Positions 27,872 to 36,620 of a stretch of 64,000 nt of DNA are shown piece by piece. Numbering within the stretch: position 1 is the first letter of the stretch; every line of letters starts with the position of its first letter. The translations under genes were made by a program, and so were the position numbers. The notes beneath the pieces are model-generated. The model did not search any database. It was not told the origin of the DNA and was given only the letters and a program-made list of their open reading frames with translations. Source of the DNA: CAVPOO01 sp963707015 (GTDB lineage Bacteria; Pseudomonadota; Gammaproteobacteria; Thiohalobacterales; Thiohalobacteraceae); contig CAVPOO010000016.1 of assembly GCA_963707015.1 (NCBI GenBank), positions 62,001-126,000 on the forward strand, written 5' to 3'.

Positions 27872-28381
27872 GTGACCGTCTACTCTGTCGATAAACTGAT
27901 CTCCGAGGCCCGGCGGCTGGCCGCAGACTATCGTCGCGCCACCGGCAAGACGATGCCGGGCGTCAGCATCGAGATCGCCCAGAACGATGCCGCGCGGCTG
28001 CTGGACCTGGAGCTGGCTAACGATCCCCAGCTTGGCTACGACGCGCTGGGCCGGGGTCGACGGGAGGGCAGGAAGATTCAGATCAAGGGGCGGGTCATCT
28101 TTGATGAAAGCAAGTCTGGACACCGCATTGGCCAGCTCAGGACGGAACGTGACTGGGACAGTGTGCTGCTGGTTCTCATGGACGAGGATTACGAGCCTTT
28201 CGAGATCTATGAAGCCGAACGTGGCGAGATACTCGACGCCATGGCCGCAGGCGATAACGACCGGCGAAACAAGCGCGGGGCACTTTCGATTTCAAAATTC
28301 AAAAACATCAGTGAACTGGTCTGGACCCGCGAAGAGGGCGAGCTTGCAGACGCTGTCTGGGATAACCAGTCCGGTCCCTGA
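27872..28381 (+). CDS. Conserved hypothetical protein, PD-(D/E)XK nuclease-like motif (DUF6998-like)
   Basis: 169 residues from GTG 27872, with a TACAAT box in the TGTACAATAC just upstream. Residues 55-74 (GYDALG ... KIQIKGR) give Asp57-x12-Gln70-x-Lys72, the spacing of a PD-(D/E/Q)XK catalytic core. It is followed by an SGHRIGQLR stretch and a strand-rich segment (SVLLVLMDEDYEPFEIYE). I recall similar proteins under DUF6998, but this assignment is tentative and no activity is proved. It lies 43 bases upstream of yoaA on the same strand, so the two are probably co-transcribed. Confidence 0.7.
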   Translation: MTVYSVDKLISEARRLAADYRRATGKTMPGVSIEIAQNDAARLLDLELANDPQLGYDALGRGRREGRKIQIKGRVIFDESKSGHRIGQLRTERDWDSVLLVLMDEDYEPFEIYEAERGEILDAMAAGDNDRRNKRGALSISKFKNISELVWTREEGELADAVWDNQSGP

Positions 28382-28424
28382 TCTGCGCACCCGCCGCCCG
28401 CACCGGCGGAACAGTTGATAGCAC

Positions 28425-30410
28425 ATGGACGTGTCGGCAGTCTTCAGCACAGACGGGCCCCTGGCCCGCGAGATTCCCGGTTTTTCACCCCGCCAGGCGC
28501 AGTTGCGCATGGCCGACGCCGTGGCCGGCGCCTTCGAGGATGATGCCGTGCTGGTCGTCGAGGCGGGAACCGGAACCGGCAAGACCTTTGCCTATCTGGT
28601 GCCCGCTCTGCTGTCCGGTCACAGAACCATCATCTCGACCGGGACCCGGCATCTCCAGGACCAGCTGTTTCATCGCGATCTGCCCCTGGTCAGGCGGGCG
28701 CTCGAGGCGCCCGTGGATATCGCGCTGCTCAAGGGACGCGCCAATTATCTTTGCCTGCATCGCCTGGGAATCGCCGAGCAGGACGGCCGCCTGCCAACCC
28801 GACCCGCTATGGCGGATCTGGAGATAATCCGCCGCTGGGCGCGGGTCACGGAGTCGGGCGATACCGCGGAGCTGGCGGACGTCGCCGAGGAGTCGCCGGT
28901 CTGGCCGATGGTCACCTCGACCACGGATAACTGCCTGGGCGCCGACTGCAGTTTTTTTCAGCAGTGCCACGTGGTCAGGGCCAGGCGGCGGGCGCAGGAG
29001 GCCGAGGTACTGGTGATCAATCACCACCTCCTGTTCGCGGACATGGCGCTCAAGGAGGAGGGTTTCGGCGAACTGCTTCCGGGGGCGGGTGCCTTCGTGA
29101 TTGATGAGGCACATCAGTTGCCGGCGGTCGCCTCGCAGTTCTTCGGCATCAGTCTTACCAGCCGCCAGCTGCTGGGCATTGCGCGCGACGCAGTGCTCGA
29201 ACACCTGCGGGAAGCCGGTGATATGCGGGAGCTGCCGGCCACGGCAGGCAGACTGGAGACCGCCGTGCGCGACCTGCGCCTGGCATTTCCCAGGGAAATC
29301 GGGCGCAGTCACTGGCATCAGGTGGCCGGGATACCCGCTGTCAGCGCTGCCCTGCAGGGCGTCGAGACGTCCTTGCGCGAACTGACCACCTGGCTCAAGG
29401 CGGCCGCGTCGCGGGGCCGCGGTCTGGAGAACTGCGGGAACCGTGCCACACTGCTGATGGAGCGCCTGCACCTGGTGCGTGAACCGCCGAAGACCCATAT
29501 TCATTGGCTGGAAACGAGCCGGCGCGGGTTCGGTATTCACTTCACGCCCTTTGAGGTGGCCTCGCATATCCGCAGCAACATGCAGGCACTGGGGAATACC
29601 TGGGTGTTCACGTCGGCGACCCTGGCGGTCGGTGAGAACTTCGAGCATTTCTGCCACCGCGCCGGGCTGCAGGAACCCCGGACGGTGCGCCTCGACAGTC
29701 CGTTTGACTACGCGCACAATGCCCTGCTTTATTTGCCACCTGCGCTCCCCGATCCCGGTGATGCCAGCCATACGCCGGCGGTGATTGCGGCCGCCCGGTC
29801 GGTTCTGGCGTGCAGCGAGGGGCGCGCCTTCCTGCTGTTCACCAGTCACCGGGCCTTGCGGGCGGCGGCAGAGGCCCTGGGCGCGGATTTGCCTTACCCG
29901 CTGCTCGTCCAGGGCAGCGCCCCGCGCTCGGAACTTCTGGAACGGTTCCGCAAATCCGGAAATGCCGTGCTGTTGGGGACGGGCAGCTTCTGGGAAGGGG
30001 TCGATGTGCGAGGTGAAGCCCTGTCCTGTGTCCTCATTGACAAGCTGCCCTTCGCCTCGCCGGGAGATCCTGTCCTCAACGCCCGTATCGATGCGATGCG
30101 TGCCGAGGGCGGTAATCCCTTCGTGGAGTACCAGCTGCCGCAGGCGGTGATCGCCCTCAAGCAGGGGGTCGGACGCCTGATCCGCGATGTCAGTGATCGC
30201 GGCGTGCTGGTGCTGTGTGATCCCCGGCTGCGTTCGAAATCCTATGGGAAGATCTTCCTCGACAGTCTGCCACCCATGCCCCGCACGACGAGTCTGGCTG
30301 ACGTCAGAACGTTCTTCGCGTCTGCCGCGGGCCCGGACACCGGGGACTCGCATCGGCCGCGGGCCTCGATCGGCAACCCGGCAGCTGACGCAGGGCCCCG
30401 GTGCGGATGA
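28425..30410 (+). CDS. yoaA: ATP-dependent DNA helicase, DinG/YoaA type (XPD-like, Fe-S)
   Basis: 661 residues. Walker A AGTGTGKTFAYLVP, motif Ia STGTRHLQDQL, the Fe-S cluster cysteines (YLCLHR and NCLGADCSFFQQC), Walker B as VIDEAHQLP, and C-terminal motifs GSFWEGVDV and QGVGRLIRD. YoaA acts with the HolC subunit of DNA polymerase III in E. coli to rescue stalled forks; DinG unwinds R-loops. Length and Fe-S placement fit YoaA better than DinG. The stop overlaps the start of tsaB (ATGA). Confidence 0.93.
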   Translation: MDVSAVFSTDGPLAREIPGFSPRQAQLRMADAVAGAFEDDAVLVVEAGTGTGKTFAYLVPALLSGHRTIISTGTRHLQDQLFHRDLPLVRRALEAPVDIALLKGRANYLCLHRLGIAEQDGRLPTRPAMADLEIIRRWARVTESGDTAELADVAEESPVWPMVTSTTDNCLGADCSFFQQCHVVRARRRAQEAEVLVINHHLLFADMALKEEGFGELLPGAGAFVIDEAHQLPAVASQFFGISLTSRQLLGIARDAVLEHLREAGDMRELPATAGRLETAVRDLRLAFPREIGRSHWHQVAGIPAVSAALQGVETSLRELTTWLKAAASRGRGLENCGNRATLLMERLHLVREPPKTHIHWLETSRRGFGIHFTPFEVASHIRSNMQALGNTWVFTSATLAVGENFEHFCHRAGLQEPRTVRLDSPFDYAHNALLYLPPALPDPGDASHTPAVIAAARSVLACSEGRAFLLFTSHRALRAAAEALGADLPYPLLVQGSAPRSELLERFRKSGNAVLLGTGSFWEGVDVRGEALSCVLIDKLPFASPGDPVLNARIDAMRAEGGNPFVEYQLPQAVIALKQGVGRLIRDVSDRGVLVLCDPRLRSKSYGKIFLDSLPPMPRTTSLADVRTFFASAAGPDTGDSHRPRASIGNPAADAGPRCG

Positions 30411-31078
30411 AACTTCTGGCTATCGACACCGCAACGGAGTCCTGCACGGCGGCCTTGCTCATCGACGGTGATATTCGCGAGCGATACGAGGTCGCGCCGC
30501 GCGGCCATGCCGGCCTGATCCTGCCGATGGTGGACTCGCTGCTGACGGAGGCGGGGCTGGCAGCAACGGATCTCGATGGCCTGGTACTCGGACATGGACC
30601 CGGCAGTTTCACCGGCGTGCGCATCGGCACCGGTGTCGTGCAGGGCATTGCCTTTGCAGCGGATCTGCCCGTCGCGCCCGTATCCACGCTGGCCGCCATG
30701 GCGCAGGGCGCAGTGCGGGTACTTGGGGCCCGCTCTGTCCTGGTGGCAATCGATGCGCGCATGGAGGAGGTCTACTGGGGCTGTTACGAGCTCGGTACAC
30801 AGGGCCTCGTCCAGGCGGTATGTGCAGAGTCCGTGCTTGCCCCGGATGCCGTGACGGCGCCCGCCGCGGGCGCCTGGGTTGGTGTCGGTTCAGGGTGGGG
30901 ACGTTACGCGGCACAACTGGAGGCTGCAGTGGGAGAACGACCCGTTGAGATCGTCAGTCGCTTTTATCCCCATGCGCAGGATCTGGTCCGCCTCGGTGCG
31001 CAGGTGCTGCGCGAAGGCGGAGGGGTTGCAGCCGATCGCGCACTCCCTGTCTACCTGCGCGACAAGGTCGCGAACTGA
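30407..31078 (+). CDS. tsaB: tRNA N6-threonylcarbamoyladenosine biosynthesis protein TsaB
   Basis: 223 residues from ATG 30407, which overlaps the yoaA stop; a GTG at 30401 is also in frame. The ASKHA fold start LLAIDTATESCTAALL and the signature GHGPGSFTGVRIG identify TsaB. It is the dimerisation partner of TsaD in making t6A at position 37 of ANN-decoding tRNAs. The yoaA-tsaB pairing is common in gammaproteobacteria. Confidence 0.95.
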   Translation: MKLLAIDTATESCTAALLIDGDIRERYEVAPRGHAGLILPMVDSLLTEAGLAATDLDGLVLGHGPGSFTGVRIGTGVVQGIAFAADLPVAPVSTLAAMAQGAVRVLGARSVLVAIDARMEEVYWGCYELGTQGLVQAVCAESVLAPDAVTAPAAGAWVGVGSGWGRYAAQLEAAVGERPVEIVSRFYPHAQDLVRLGAQVLREGGGVAADRALPVYLRDKVAN

Positions 31079-31097
31079 TCGACGAGGGAACGGATAG

Positions 31098-31176
31098 TAT
31101 GGCCACGGAATCCACGGAAAAACACGGAAAGAACCAATAGCCATTACTATCTTTTTTCGTGTGTTTCCGTGGCTAT
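31098..31176. repeat. Palindromic intergenic repeat, family 3, copy 2
   Basis: Starts TATGGCCACGGAATCCACGG and ends TTTCCGTGGCTAT, as in the copies at 10122-10208 and 57624-57700. The arms are self-complementary. It sits between the convergent tsaB and ycgN genes; 31177-31343 shows nothing further. Confidence 0.85.
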
Positions 31177-31343
31177 CAATAAGAATACTGGCATTCAACC
31201 CGACCCGGAATTCTCACCGGGATCCCGGATGCTGGCGGAGGGCTCGTGTGCCTGGGCGCCGTTGCCGAAGAGGTGTTTCCCAGTCAATCAGGCGACACGC
31301 CAGGGCAGCGTACCCGGCAACAGAGCGCAGCCTCGCGTCTGGA

Positions 31344-31832
31344 CTATCTTCCCGGTTCCACCTGGTCGAAATGGATGATGTTTTCCACCAGCTCGTCCGG
31401 ATGCACACAGGTCTCGGGCACGACCTTGCCGCGTACCGAAATACCGGCGGTATGCACGCTATGCGGATCATGGCTGACCAGCGGGTGCCAGCGGGGCAAG
31501 TCTTTCCCCTCCGCCAGGAGACGGTACGCGCAGGTATCAGGAAGCCAGGTGAGCCGGTCCAGCAGGCCCGGGGTCAGCACCAGGCAGTCCGGAACCCGCT
31601 GGCTGCGTTCTGCATAACAGCCGCAGTGACAGGTGTCTGCATCCATGTAGCGGCAGACCACATTGGTGTAAAACACCGCACCGCTGTCGATATCCTCAAT
31701 CTTGTGCAGACAGCATCGCCCGCAATGGTCGCAGAGCGATTCCCATTGCGCCTGACTCATCTCACCCAGCGCCAGGGTTTTCCAGAAGGGTAAGGTGCTG
31801 TCGGCGGGTTTTGCGGGCACGTTAGACGGCAT
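31344..31832 (-). CDS. ycgN: YcgN-family (UPF0260) Cys-rich protein
   Basis: 162 residues from ATG 31832. Eight clustered cysteines (CDHCGRCC, CRYMDADTCHCGCY and later single Cys) form the YkgJ-type zinc/iron-chelating domain of the YcgN family. The PFWKTLALGEMSQAQWESLCD start and the HPLVSHDPHSVHTAGISVRG segment are family landmarks. Biochemical role unknown. The gene diverges from the antiporter gene. Confidence 0.92.
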   Translation of the reverse strand: MPSNVPAKPADSTLPFWKTLALGEMSQAQWESLCDHCGRCCLHKIEDIDSGAVFYTNVVCRYMDADTCHCGCYAERSQRVPDCLVLTPGLLDRLTWLPDTCAYRLLAEGKDLPRWHPLVSHDPHSVHTAGISVRGKVVPETCVHPDELVENIIHFDQVEPGR

Positions 31833-32119
31833 ATCTTTGCTGGTTAGATGCGATATAAAATACTGGCGCGGCGGCCCGCCGATTATAGCAGCGACGCGAC
31901 TCGCCCGTCACAGCGAGGTTTCGAGATTCGGTCTTTCGGCCTGCACTGATCCCAGGGGCAGGCAGTTTGGCGAAATTGCAGGCCCTGCAGGGGGACCTGC
32001 AGCTTGACAGGGTACCGAACGCAGCGGACCGACACCTGATACCTCGCCCTTGAGGGATGGAGAGACACACAGCCTCATGCACCTTGCTCACGCTCAACCG
32101 CCAGCCCACTGAGTCCCGG
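31833..32119. promoter_or_regulatory. Divergent promoter region between ycgN and the antiporter gene
   Basis: 287 bases without a supported gene. A TATAAAATACTGG stretch near 31853-31866 lies close to the ycgN start and could hold its promoter when read on the minus strand. GCAGGCCCTGCAGGGGGACC near 31977-31999 is partly palindromic. No precise sites are claimed. Confidence 0.3.
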
Positions 32120-33289
32120 ATGCACGACGACGCCTTCGTCTTTGCCATTTTCCTGGTGTTCACCGGTGCTGCTTTGTTCGCGACGCTGGCGCTGTTCGCG
32201 CGCCAGGCCCTGATTGTTTCCTATATCGTGCTGGGCATGCTGCTTGGCCCCTGGGGGCTTGGGCTGGTCACTGACCCGCAGATGATCAGCGGCATCTCCC
32301 ACATCGGGATCATGTTCCTGCTGTTCCTGCTGGGGCTCGATCTGCCCCTCAACAAACTCCTCAAGCTTGTCGGCGAGACCACACGCGTCACGGGAATCAG
32401 TTCCGGCATCTTTGCCCTGATGGGTGTGGGCGTGGCCTGGGTGTTCGGCTTTACCTGGGTCGAACAGCTGCTGATTGGTGCCGCGCTGATGTTTTCCAGC
32501 ACGATCATCGGCTTGAAACTGCTGCCGACCACGGTCCTGCATCACCGGCATACGGGGGAGATCATCATCAGCGTGCTCTTGCTTCAGGACCTGGTCGCCA
32601 TCGTTATCCTGCTGCTGCTGCAGCTGTATTCAGGACAGCAGACCAGCTGGATCAGCCTCAGTCTCCTGGCCGCCTCTCTGCCGGCGCTGATGCTGCTGGC
32701 CGGGTTGCTGGAACGCTACGTCCTGGAGCGGCTGATTCGCCGTTTTGACACTATCCAGGAGTACATTTTTCTGATGGCAATCGGATGGTGCCTGGGATTT
32801 GCCGAGCTGGCCAAGGTCCTGGGTTTGTCTTACGAGATTGGCGCCTTCATCGCCGGCGTCGCGCTTGCGACCAGTCCGATTGCAGTGTTTATTGCCGAGC
32901 GCCTCAGGCCGCTCAGAGATTTCTTCCTGATCGTGTTTTTCTTTTCCCTGGGCGCCGGATTCGACCTGGGGATCGTCGGCGAGGTCATCCTGCCGGCCCT
33001 GATCCTCGCCGCCCTGGTGCTGGCACTGAAGCCATGGGTATTCAGGCAGCTCCTGCGCAGCACCGGTGAGGATGCCAGTCGTGCCCAGGAAATCGGCGTG
33101 CGGCTCGGTCAGATCAGCGAGTTCTCCCTGCTGATCGCCGTGCTGGCGATGGACCTCAATCTGATCAGCCACAAGGCCTCTTATCTGATTCAGACCAGTA
33201 CGCTGTTCACGTTCGTTGTCTCGTCGTACCTGGTCGTCTTGCGGTATCCGACGCCGATTGCGGTGTCAGAACGGCTGCGACGCAACTGA
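32120..33289 (+). CDS. CPA2-family monovalent cation/proton antiporter (Kef-type, membrane domain only)
   Basis: 389 residues from ATG 32120 (MHDDAFVFAIFLVFTGAAL). About 11-12 hydrophobic segments and the Kef/CPA2 landmarks LGLDLPL, VLLLQDLVAIVILL (the ion-binding Gln-Asp pair) and SYEIGAFIAGVALATSP are visible. The sequence ends shortly after the last helix, so the cytoplasmic TrkA-N (RCK) regulatory domain of KefB/KefC is absent. It is likely a K+ or Na+ proton exchanger. The DUF302 gene follows after 56 bases on the same strand. Confidence 0.88.
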   Translation: MHDDAFVFAIFLVFTGAALFATLALFARQALIVSYIVLGMLLGPWGLGLVTDPQMISGISHIGIMFLLFLLGLDLPLNKLLKLVGETTRVTGISSGIFALMGVGVAWVFGFTWVEQLLIGAALMFSSTIIGLKLLPTTVLHHRHTGEIIISVLLLQDLVAIVILLLLQLYSGQQTSWISLSLLAASLPALMLLAGLLERYVLERLIRRFDTIQEYIFLMAIGWCLGFAELAKVLGLSYEIGAFIAGVALATSPIAVFIAERLRPLRDFFLIVFFFSLGAGFDLGIVGEVILPALILAALVLALKPWVFRQLLRSTGEDASRAQEIGVRLGQISEFSLLIAVLAMDLNLISHKASYLIQTSTLFTFVVSSYLVVLRYPTPIAVSERLRRN

Positions 33290-33345
33290 TGAACCCGCTT
33301 GCCGCATGCAACCCTTGCTCCTTACCCAACCGGAGGCTGTCCCCG

Positions 33346-33828
33346 ATGAAACGTATCTTTGCCGTGTTGATCATGCACCTCTTGCCGCTTTCCGCCTGGG
33401 CGGATTTGCCGGGCGTCCGTGAATGGCGGGTCGAGCAGACACTGGACAGGACCTACGCGACGGTTTATGCGGCACTCGAAGCACACCGCTTCTTTGTCGT
33501 CTTTGAGGTGGATATCGCCGGCAACCTGAAGGGATTTGCAGAACGCTGGGGAGACGACTACAACCGGAATCAACTGGAAGGCGTTCGCTCCCTGGTTTTC
33601 TGCAACGGCTGGTACGCCAACCAGGTCAGCAACCAGGATCCCCGCCTGCTCGCGCTGTGCCCGCTGCGGATCTCACTGATTCACAAAGACGGTGTGACGC
33701 GTGTCCTGTTCGTGCGGCCCACACACATCGCCGCGGAAAGTGACGGGATGGAAATCGCAAAAGACCTGGAAGCCGCCGTTGCTGCCGCGATCGATGAGGG
33801 GATTGCCAGGGCGGTCGAGACACCGTGA
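33346..33828 (+). CDS. Exported DUF302-family protein
   Basis: 160 residues from ATG 33346, with CGGAGG about ten bases upstream. A signal peptide (MKRIFAVLIMHLLPLSAWA) is followed by a DUF302-type domain: WRVEQTLDRTYATVYAALEAHRFF, then a strand-rich half with FVRPTHIAAES and a C-terminal helix. The function of DUF302 is unknown; the fold resembles a small alpha/beta ligand-binding domain. Position after the antiporter suggests a shared transcript. It converges on the TRAP operon, with only 13 bases between stops. Confidence 0.82.
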   Translation: MKRIFAVLIMHLLPLSAWADLPGVREWRVEQTLDRTYATVYAALEAHRFFVVFEVDIAGNLKGFAERWGDDYNRNQLEGVRSLVFCNGWYANQVSNQDPRLLALCPLRISLIHKDGVTRVLFVRPTHIAAESDGMEIAKDLEAAVAAAIDEGIARAVETP

Positions 33829-33841
33829 TCCCGCGGCCCCG

Positions 33842-35101
33842 TCAGCGCCACCACAGGGACGTCTGTGGAATGTAGGTAACGATCACCAACCAGACCAGCA
33901 TGATTGCCAGGAACGGGAGGGTTGCGCGAAACAGGCTGAGCACCGGTTTCTTGAAGCGCTGACAGGCAATAAACAGGTTGAGACCCACCGGCGGTGTGCT
34001 GTAGCCAAGCTCGAGGTTAGCCAGCATGATGATGCCGAGGTGCACGGGATCCACGCCATAGCGCTGAGCGAGGGGCAGAATCAGTGGCACCATGACAATC
34101 ATGGCCGAGAAGATGTCCATCATCGCGCCGACGACGAGCAGGAAGAGATTCAGCAGGAGCAGAAACTGCAGGTGACTGTCCACATGGGTCTCGACCCAGG
34201 AGAGCAGCTGCATCGGGATCTGGGCATCGATCATGATGTTGGTCAGGCCCATGGCGACGCCGAGGATGATGAGGAGGCTGCCGACCAGAATGCTCGCTTC
34301 ACGAATCAGTTCCATCAGCTGGCGATGCAGGCTGATCGTGCGGTGGACAACGCACTCGATAAACAGCACGTAGGCCGCCGTACAGGCGGATACCTCACTG
34401 ACGGTGACAAACCCTCCGAAGATGCCGATCAGAATACCGAAAGGCAGAAACAGGTCCCAGATGCTCTTGCGGAATGCCGGCCAGATAGCGCGCAGCTCGA
34501 ACGGGTGATGGGGGAGGTGCGCCTTCAGCCCGGCGACAAAGCTGTAGCCAATCAGCATGGCCAACAGGATGAATCCGGGCACGATGCCGGCAAGAAACAG
34601 CTGGTCGATGCTGACGCCGGCAACAATCCCGTAGACCAGCACGGCGAGGCTGGGGGCGAAGAGAATGCCCAGTGAACCGGATGACGTGAGAAGACCGAGG
34701 CAGAAGCGCTCGGGATATCCCACCTGGCGCAACATGGGGTAAAGCATGCCGCCCAGGGCCAGTATCGTTACCCCGGATGCCCCGGAGAATGCCGTGAAAA
34801 ACGCACACACGGTCAGGGCCACGCTGCCGAGCCCGCCCGGCAGCCAGCCCAGGAATGCATTGAAGAAGGTTATCAGGCGCTGCGGTGAGCCACCCCCGGC
34901 CAGCACCACGCCGGCAAAGGTAAACAGCGGGATGGCAATCAGATTCGGCGAGGAGGAGATCCGGTTCAGCTCGATGATGAGCACCGCGGGATCCAGCCCG
35001 GCCTGATGGGCCGCAAGCAGGCCGCCGGCAGCGAGAACGGCAAACAGTGGCAGGCCCAGGGTGGCCAGCAGGACCAGGAGCGGGACCGCCACCGCCATCA
35101 T
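33842..35101 (-). CDS. dctM: TRAP transporter large permease (DctM)
   Basis: 419 residues, about 12 membrane helices. Characteristic segments are SSPNLIAIPLFTFAGVVLAGGG, FFTAFSGASGVTILALGG and a late GYSTPPVGLNLFIA, as in DctM/SiaM proteins. It is the ion-coupled translocating subunit for an organic acid or related solute. Its ATG overlaps the dctQ stop (ATGA). It is the last gene of the tatT-dctP-dctQ-dctM operon. Confidence 0.95.
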   Translation of the reverse strand: MMAVAVPLLVLLATLGLPLFAVLAAGGLLAAHQAGLDPAVLIIELNRISSSPNLIAIPLFTFAGVVLAGGGSPQRLITFFNAFLGWLPGGLGSVALTVCAFFTAFSGASGVTILALGGMLYPMLRQVGYPERFCLGLLTSSGSLGILFAPSLAVLVYGIVAGVSIDQLFLAGIVPGFILLAMLIGYSFVAGLKAHLPHHPFELRAIWPAFRKSIWDLFLPFGILIGIFGGFVTVSEVSACTAAYVLFIECVVHRTISLHRQLMELIREASILVGSLLIILGVAMGLTNIMIDAQIPMQLLSWVETHVDSHLQFLLLLNLFLLVVGAMMDIFSAMIVMVPLILPLAQRYGVDPVHLGIIMLANLELGYSTPPVGLNLFIACQRFKKPVLSLFRATLPFLAIMLVWLVIVTYIPQTSLWWR

Positions 35102-35574
35102 GTCTGTCTATGCTCGCGTTTCTCGCCAAGCAGCAAGGCGAACAGGAAATGCAGTGTCAACAGGCCGAAACCGGTGGGCAGGATCAGGTTGACGAGGACG
35201 TGCCAGCGCTCCGATTGCGCCGCGAACTGCCACTCGTCCTGCCAGAATCGCCATGCCGCCACGGCCAGCAGGCATGACACCACCATGCCGAGGAACTGCA
35301 CGGGCCGGAACAACCGATTCCGCCACACGGGCGACAACCAGTGGGCAATGACGTCGACCTTGATGTGGCGGTCATGCGCGGTCGCGAGCGCAGCCCCGAA
35401 GAAGGTGACATACAGCAGCAGCAGTCGGGCGATGGTGTCAGCGTGGGGGATGCCCGTCTCGAGGAAATTGCGCGCCAGGATCTGACCGAGGGTCAGAGCG
35501 AGAAGCAGCAGGAGACTGACGCAGACCAGCAGTGTCTCCAGCCGCATCACAAGGCGCTGCAGTCGCTCCAGCAT
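35098..35574 (-). CDS. dctQ: TRAP transporter small permease (DctQ)
   Basis: 158 residues. The start is ATG 35574, sharing its A with the dctP stop (TGATG). Four predicted helices; the LLLLYVTFFGAALATAHDRHIKVDVIAHWL segment (in parts FFGAALATAHDRHIKVD) is the DctQ hallmark. It forms the membrane complex with DctM. Confidence 0.93.
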   Translation of the reverse strand: MLERLQRLVMRLETLLVCVSLLLLLALTLGQILARNFLETGIPHADTIARLLLLYVTFFGAALATAHDRHIKVDVIAHWLSPVWRNRLFRPVQFLGMVVSCLLAVAAWRFWQDEWQFAAQSERWHVLVNLILPTGFGLLTLHFLFALLLGEKREHRQT

Positions 35575-36620
35575 CAATCTTGCGATCGCGGCTTGCCGGA
35601 TGCTCCGCGCGCGCGAATCTCTCCCAGAAGCGCGCGCGTGCGATCGAACAGCGGCCTCGGTATATAACCGCTCGCGGTCAGGCGCGCCGCCGCGCGCTCG
35701 CTCAGCTGTTCGAGCTCGGCCTGGTCGATGTCCTCCCGATTCAGCACCAGCTTGATCCCCTCCTGCTGAAGTACGTCGATGCTCTTCTGATTGTCTTCGC
35801 GCGTCATCGCGATGAGCCGTTCCCCCGTGGTCCTGCCGGTCTCATGTAACAGCTGCTTGAGATGCGGCGGCAGTTTATCGAAAAATCGACGGGAAACCAG
35901 CAGTACCCCGATACCGTTCGCCATCGGCACGTTGGTCATGTACGCGGTCTTGGTAAACCACTGCAGGGCAACCGTCGCCAGCGGTGTGCAGTAGACCGTG
36001 TCGATCAGGCCGGTCGAAAGGCTGGTGTAGACATCGGTAATCGACAGCGGTATGGGCGACACACCCGCCGCCTGAAACCAGGCCTCGCCCAACTGGTCAC
36101 CCTGCCAGAGCCAGATACGCTGCTGCTTGAGGTCATCGAGTGACGTGAGCGGGTGCTTGGAAAAGAAATGGATGAAGCCGATCTCCGACCAGCCCAGCAA
36201 CTCGTAGCCACTGTCACGAAATCCCTGTTCGAACTCCGGCATGTAGCGCGCCCGCACCTCGTCAATTTCCGCATGGTCCTTGAACAGGAAAGGCATCTCC
36301 AGTATTCTCGCCGGCGGATAGATCAGCCCGACACCGTAGCCGGTAAAGGCGCCTCCCTGCAGCTGTCCGAAACGCATCTTCTTGATCACGTCCGGTTCGT
36401 CGCCCTGCACGCCCCCGGGATAGAACTTGAACACCAGCTCGCCCTTGCTCCGTGCCGCGACTTCGCGGCCCCAGTCCTCCAGAACATTCATCCAGACCGT
36501 GCCCTGAGGGACCAGCGTGGCGAACTTCAGGGTGTACCTCGGACCAGCGACCGCCGTCAACGATGTCGCGCAGAGGACGAACAGCAGCCCGGCGAGCAGG
36601 CGCCTGGTGAGGGTGCGCAT
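35574..36620 (-). CDS. dctP: TRAP transporter substrate-binding protein (DctP)
   Basis: 348 residues from ATG 36620. GAGGAGGA lies nine bases upstream, which argues against ATG 36629. A signal peptide (RRLLAGLLFVLCATSLTAVAG) is followed by YTLKFATLVPQGTVW, FKFYPGGVQGDEPDVIKKMRFGQLQGG and IWLWQGDQLGEAWFQAAGVSPIPLS. These are the DctP core with the expected GDE/GVQG region; the central Arg-x-W motif is read here as RIWLW. Ligand unknown. Associated with a TatT lipoprotein, so the ligand may be hydrophobic. Confidence 0.94.
   Translation of the reverse strand: MRTLTRRLLAGLLFVLCATSLTAVAGPRYTLKFATLVPQGTVWMNVLEDWGREVAARSKGELVFKFYPGGVQGDEPDVIKKMRFGQLQGGAFTGYGVGLIYPPARILEMPFLFKDHAEIDEVRARYMPEFEQGFRDSGYELLGWSEIGFIHFFSKHPLTSLDDLKQQRIWLWQGDQLGEAWFQAAGVSPIPLSITDVYTSLSTGLIDTVYCTPLATVALQWFTKTAYMTNVPMANGIGVLLVSRRFFDKLPPHLKQLLHETGRTTGERLIAMTREDNQKSIDVLQQEGIKLVLNREDIDQAELEQLSERAAARLTASGYIPRPLFDRTRALLGEIRARGASGKPRSQD

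Noticed and set aside
28485..30353. 622-codon minus-strand frame opposite yoaA
   Set aside because: Antisense shadow of a helicase with complete motifs; no domain or start signal.
33701..34675. Long plus-strand open frame opposite dctM
   Set aside because: It is rich in Gln/Asp/His, has no recognisable domain, and lies wholly antisense to a clear TRAP permease; GC-rich codon use creates such frames.
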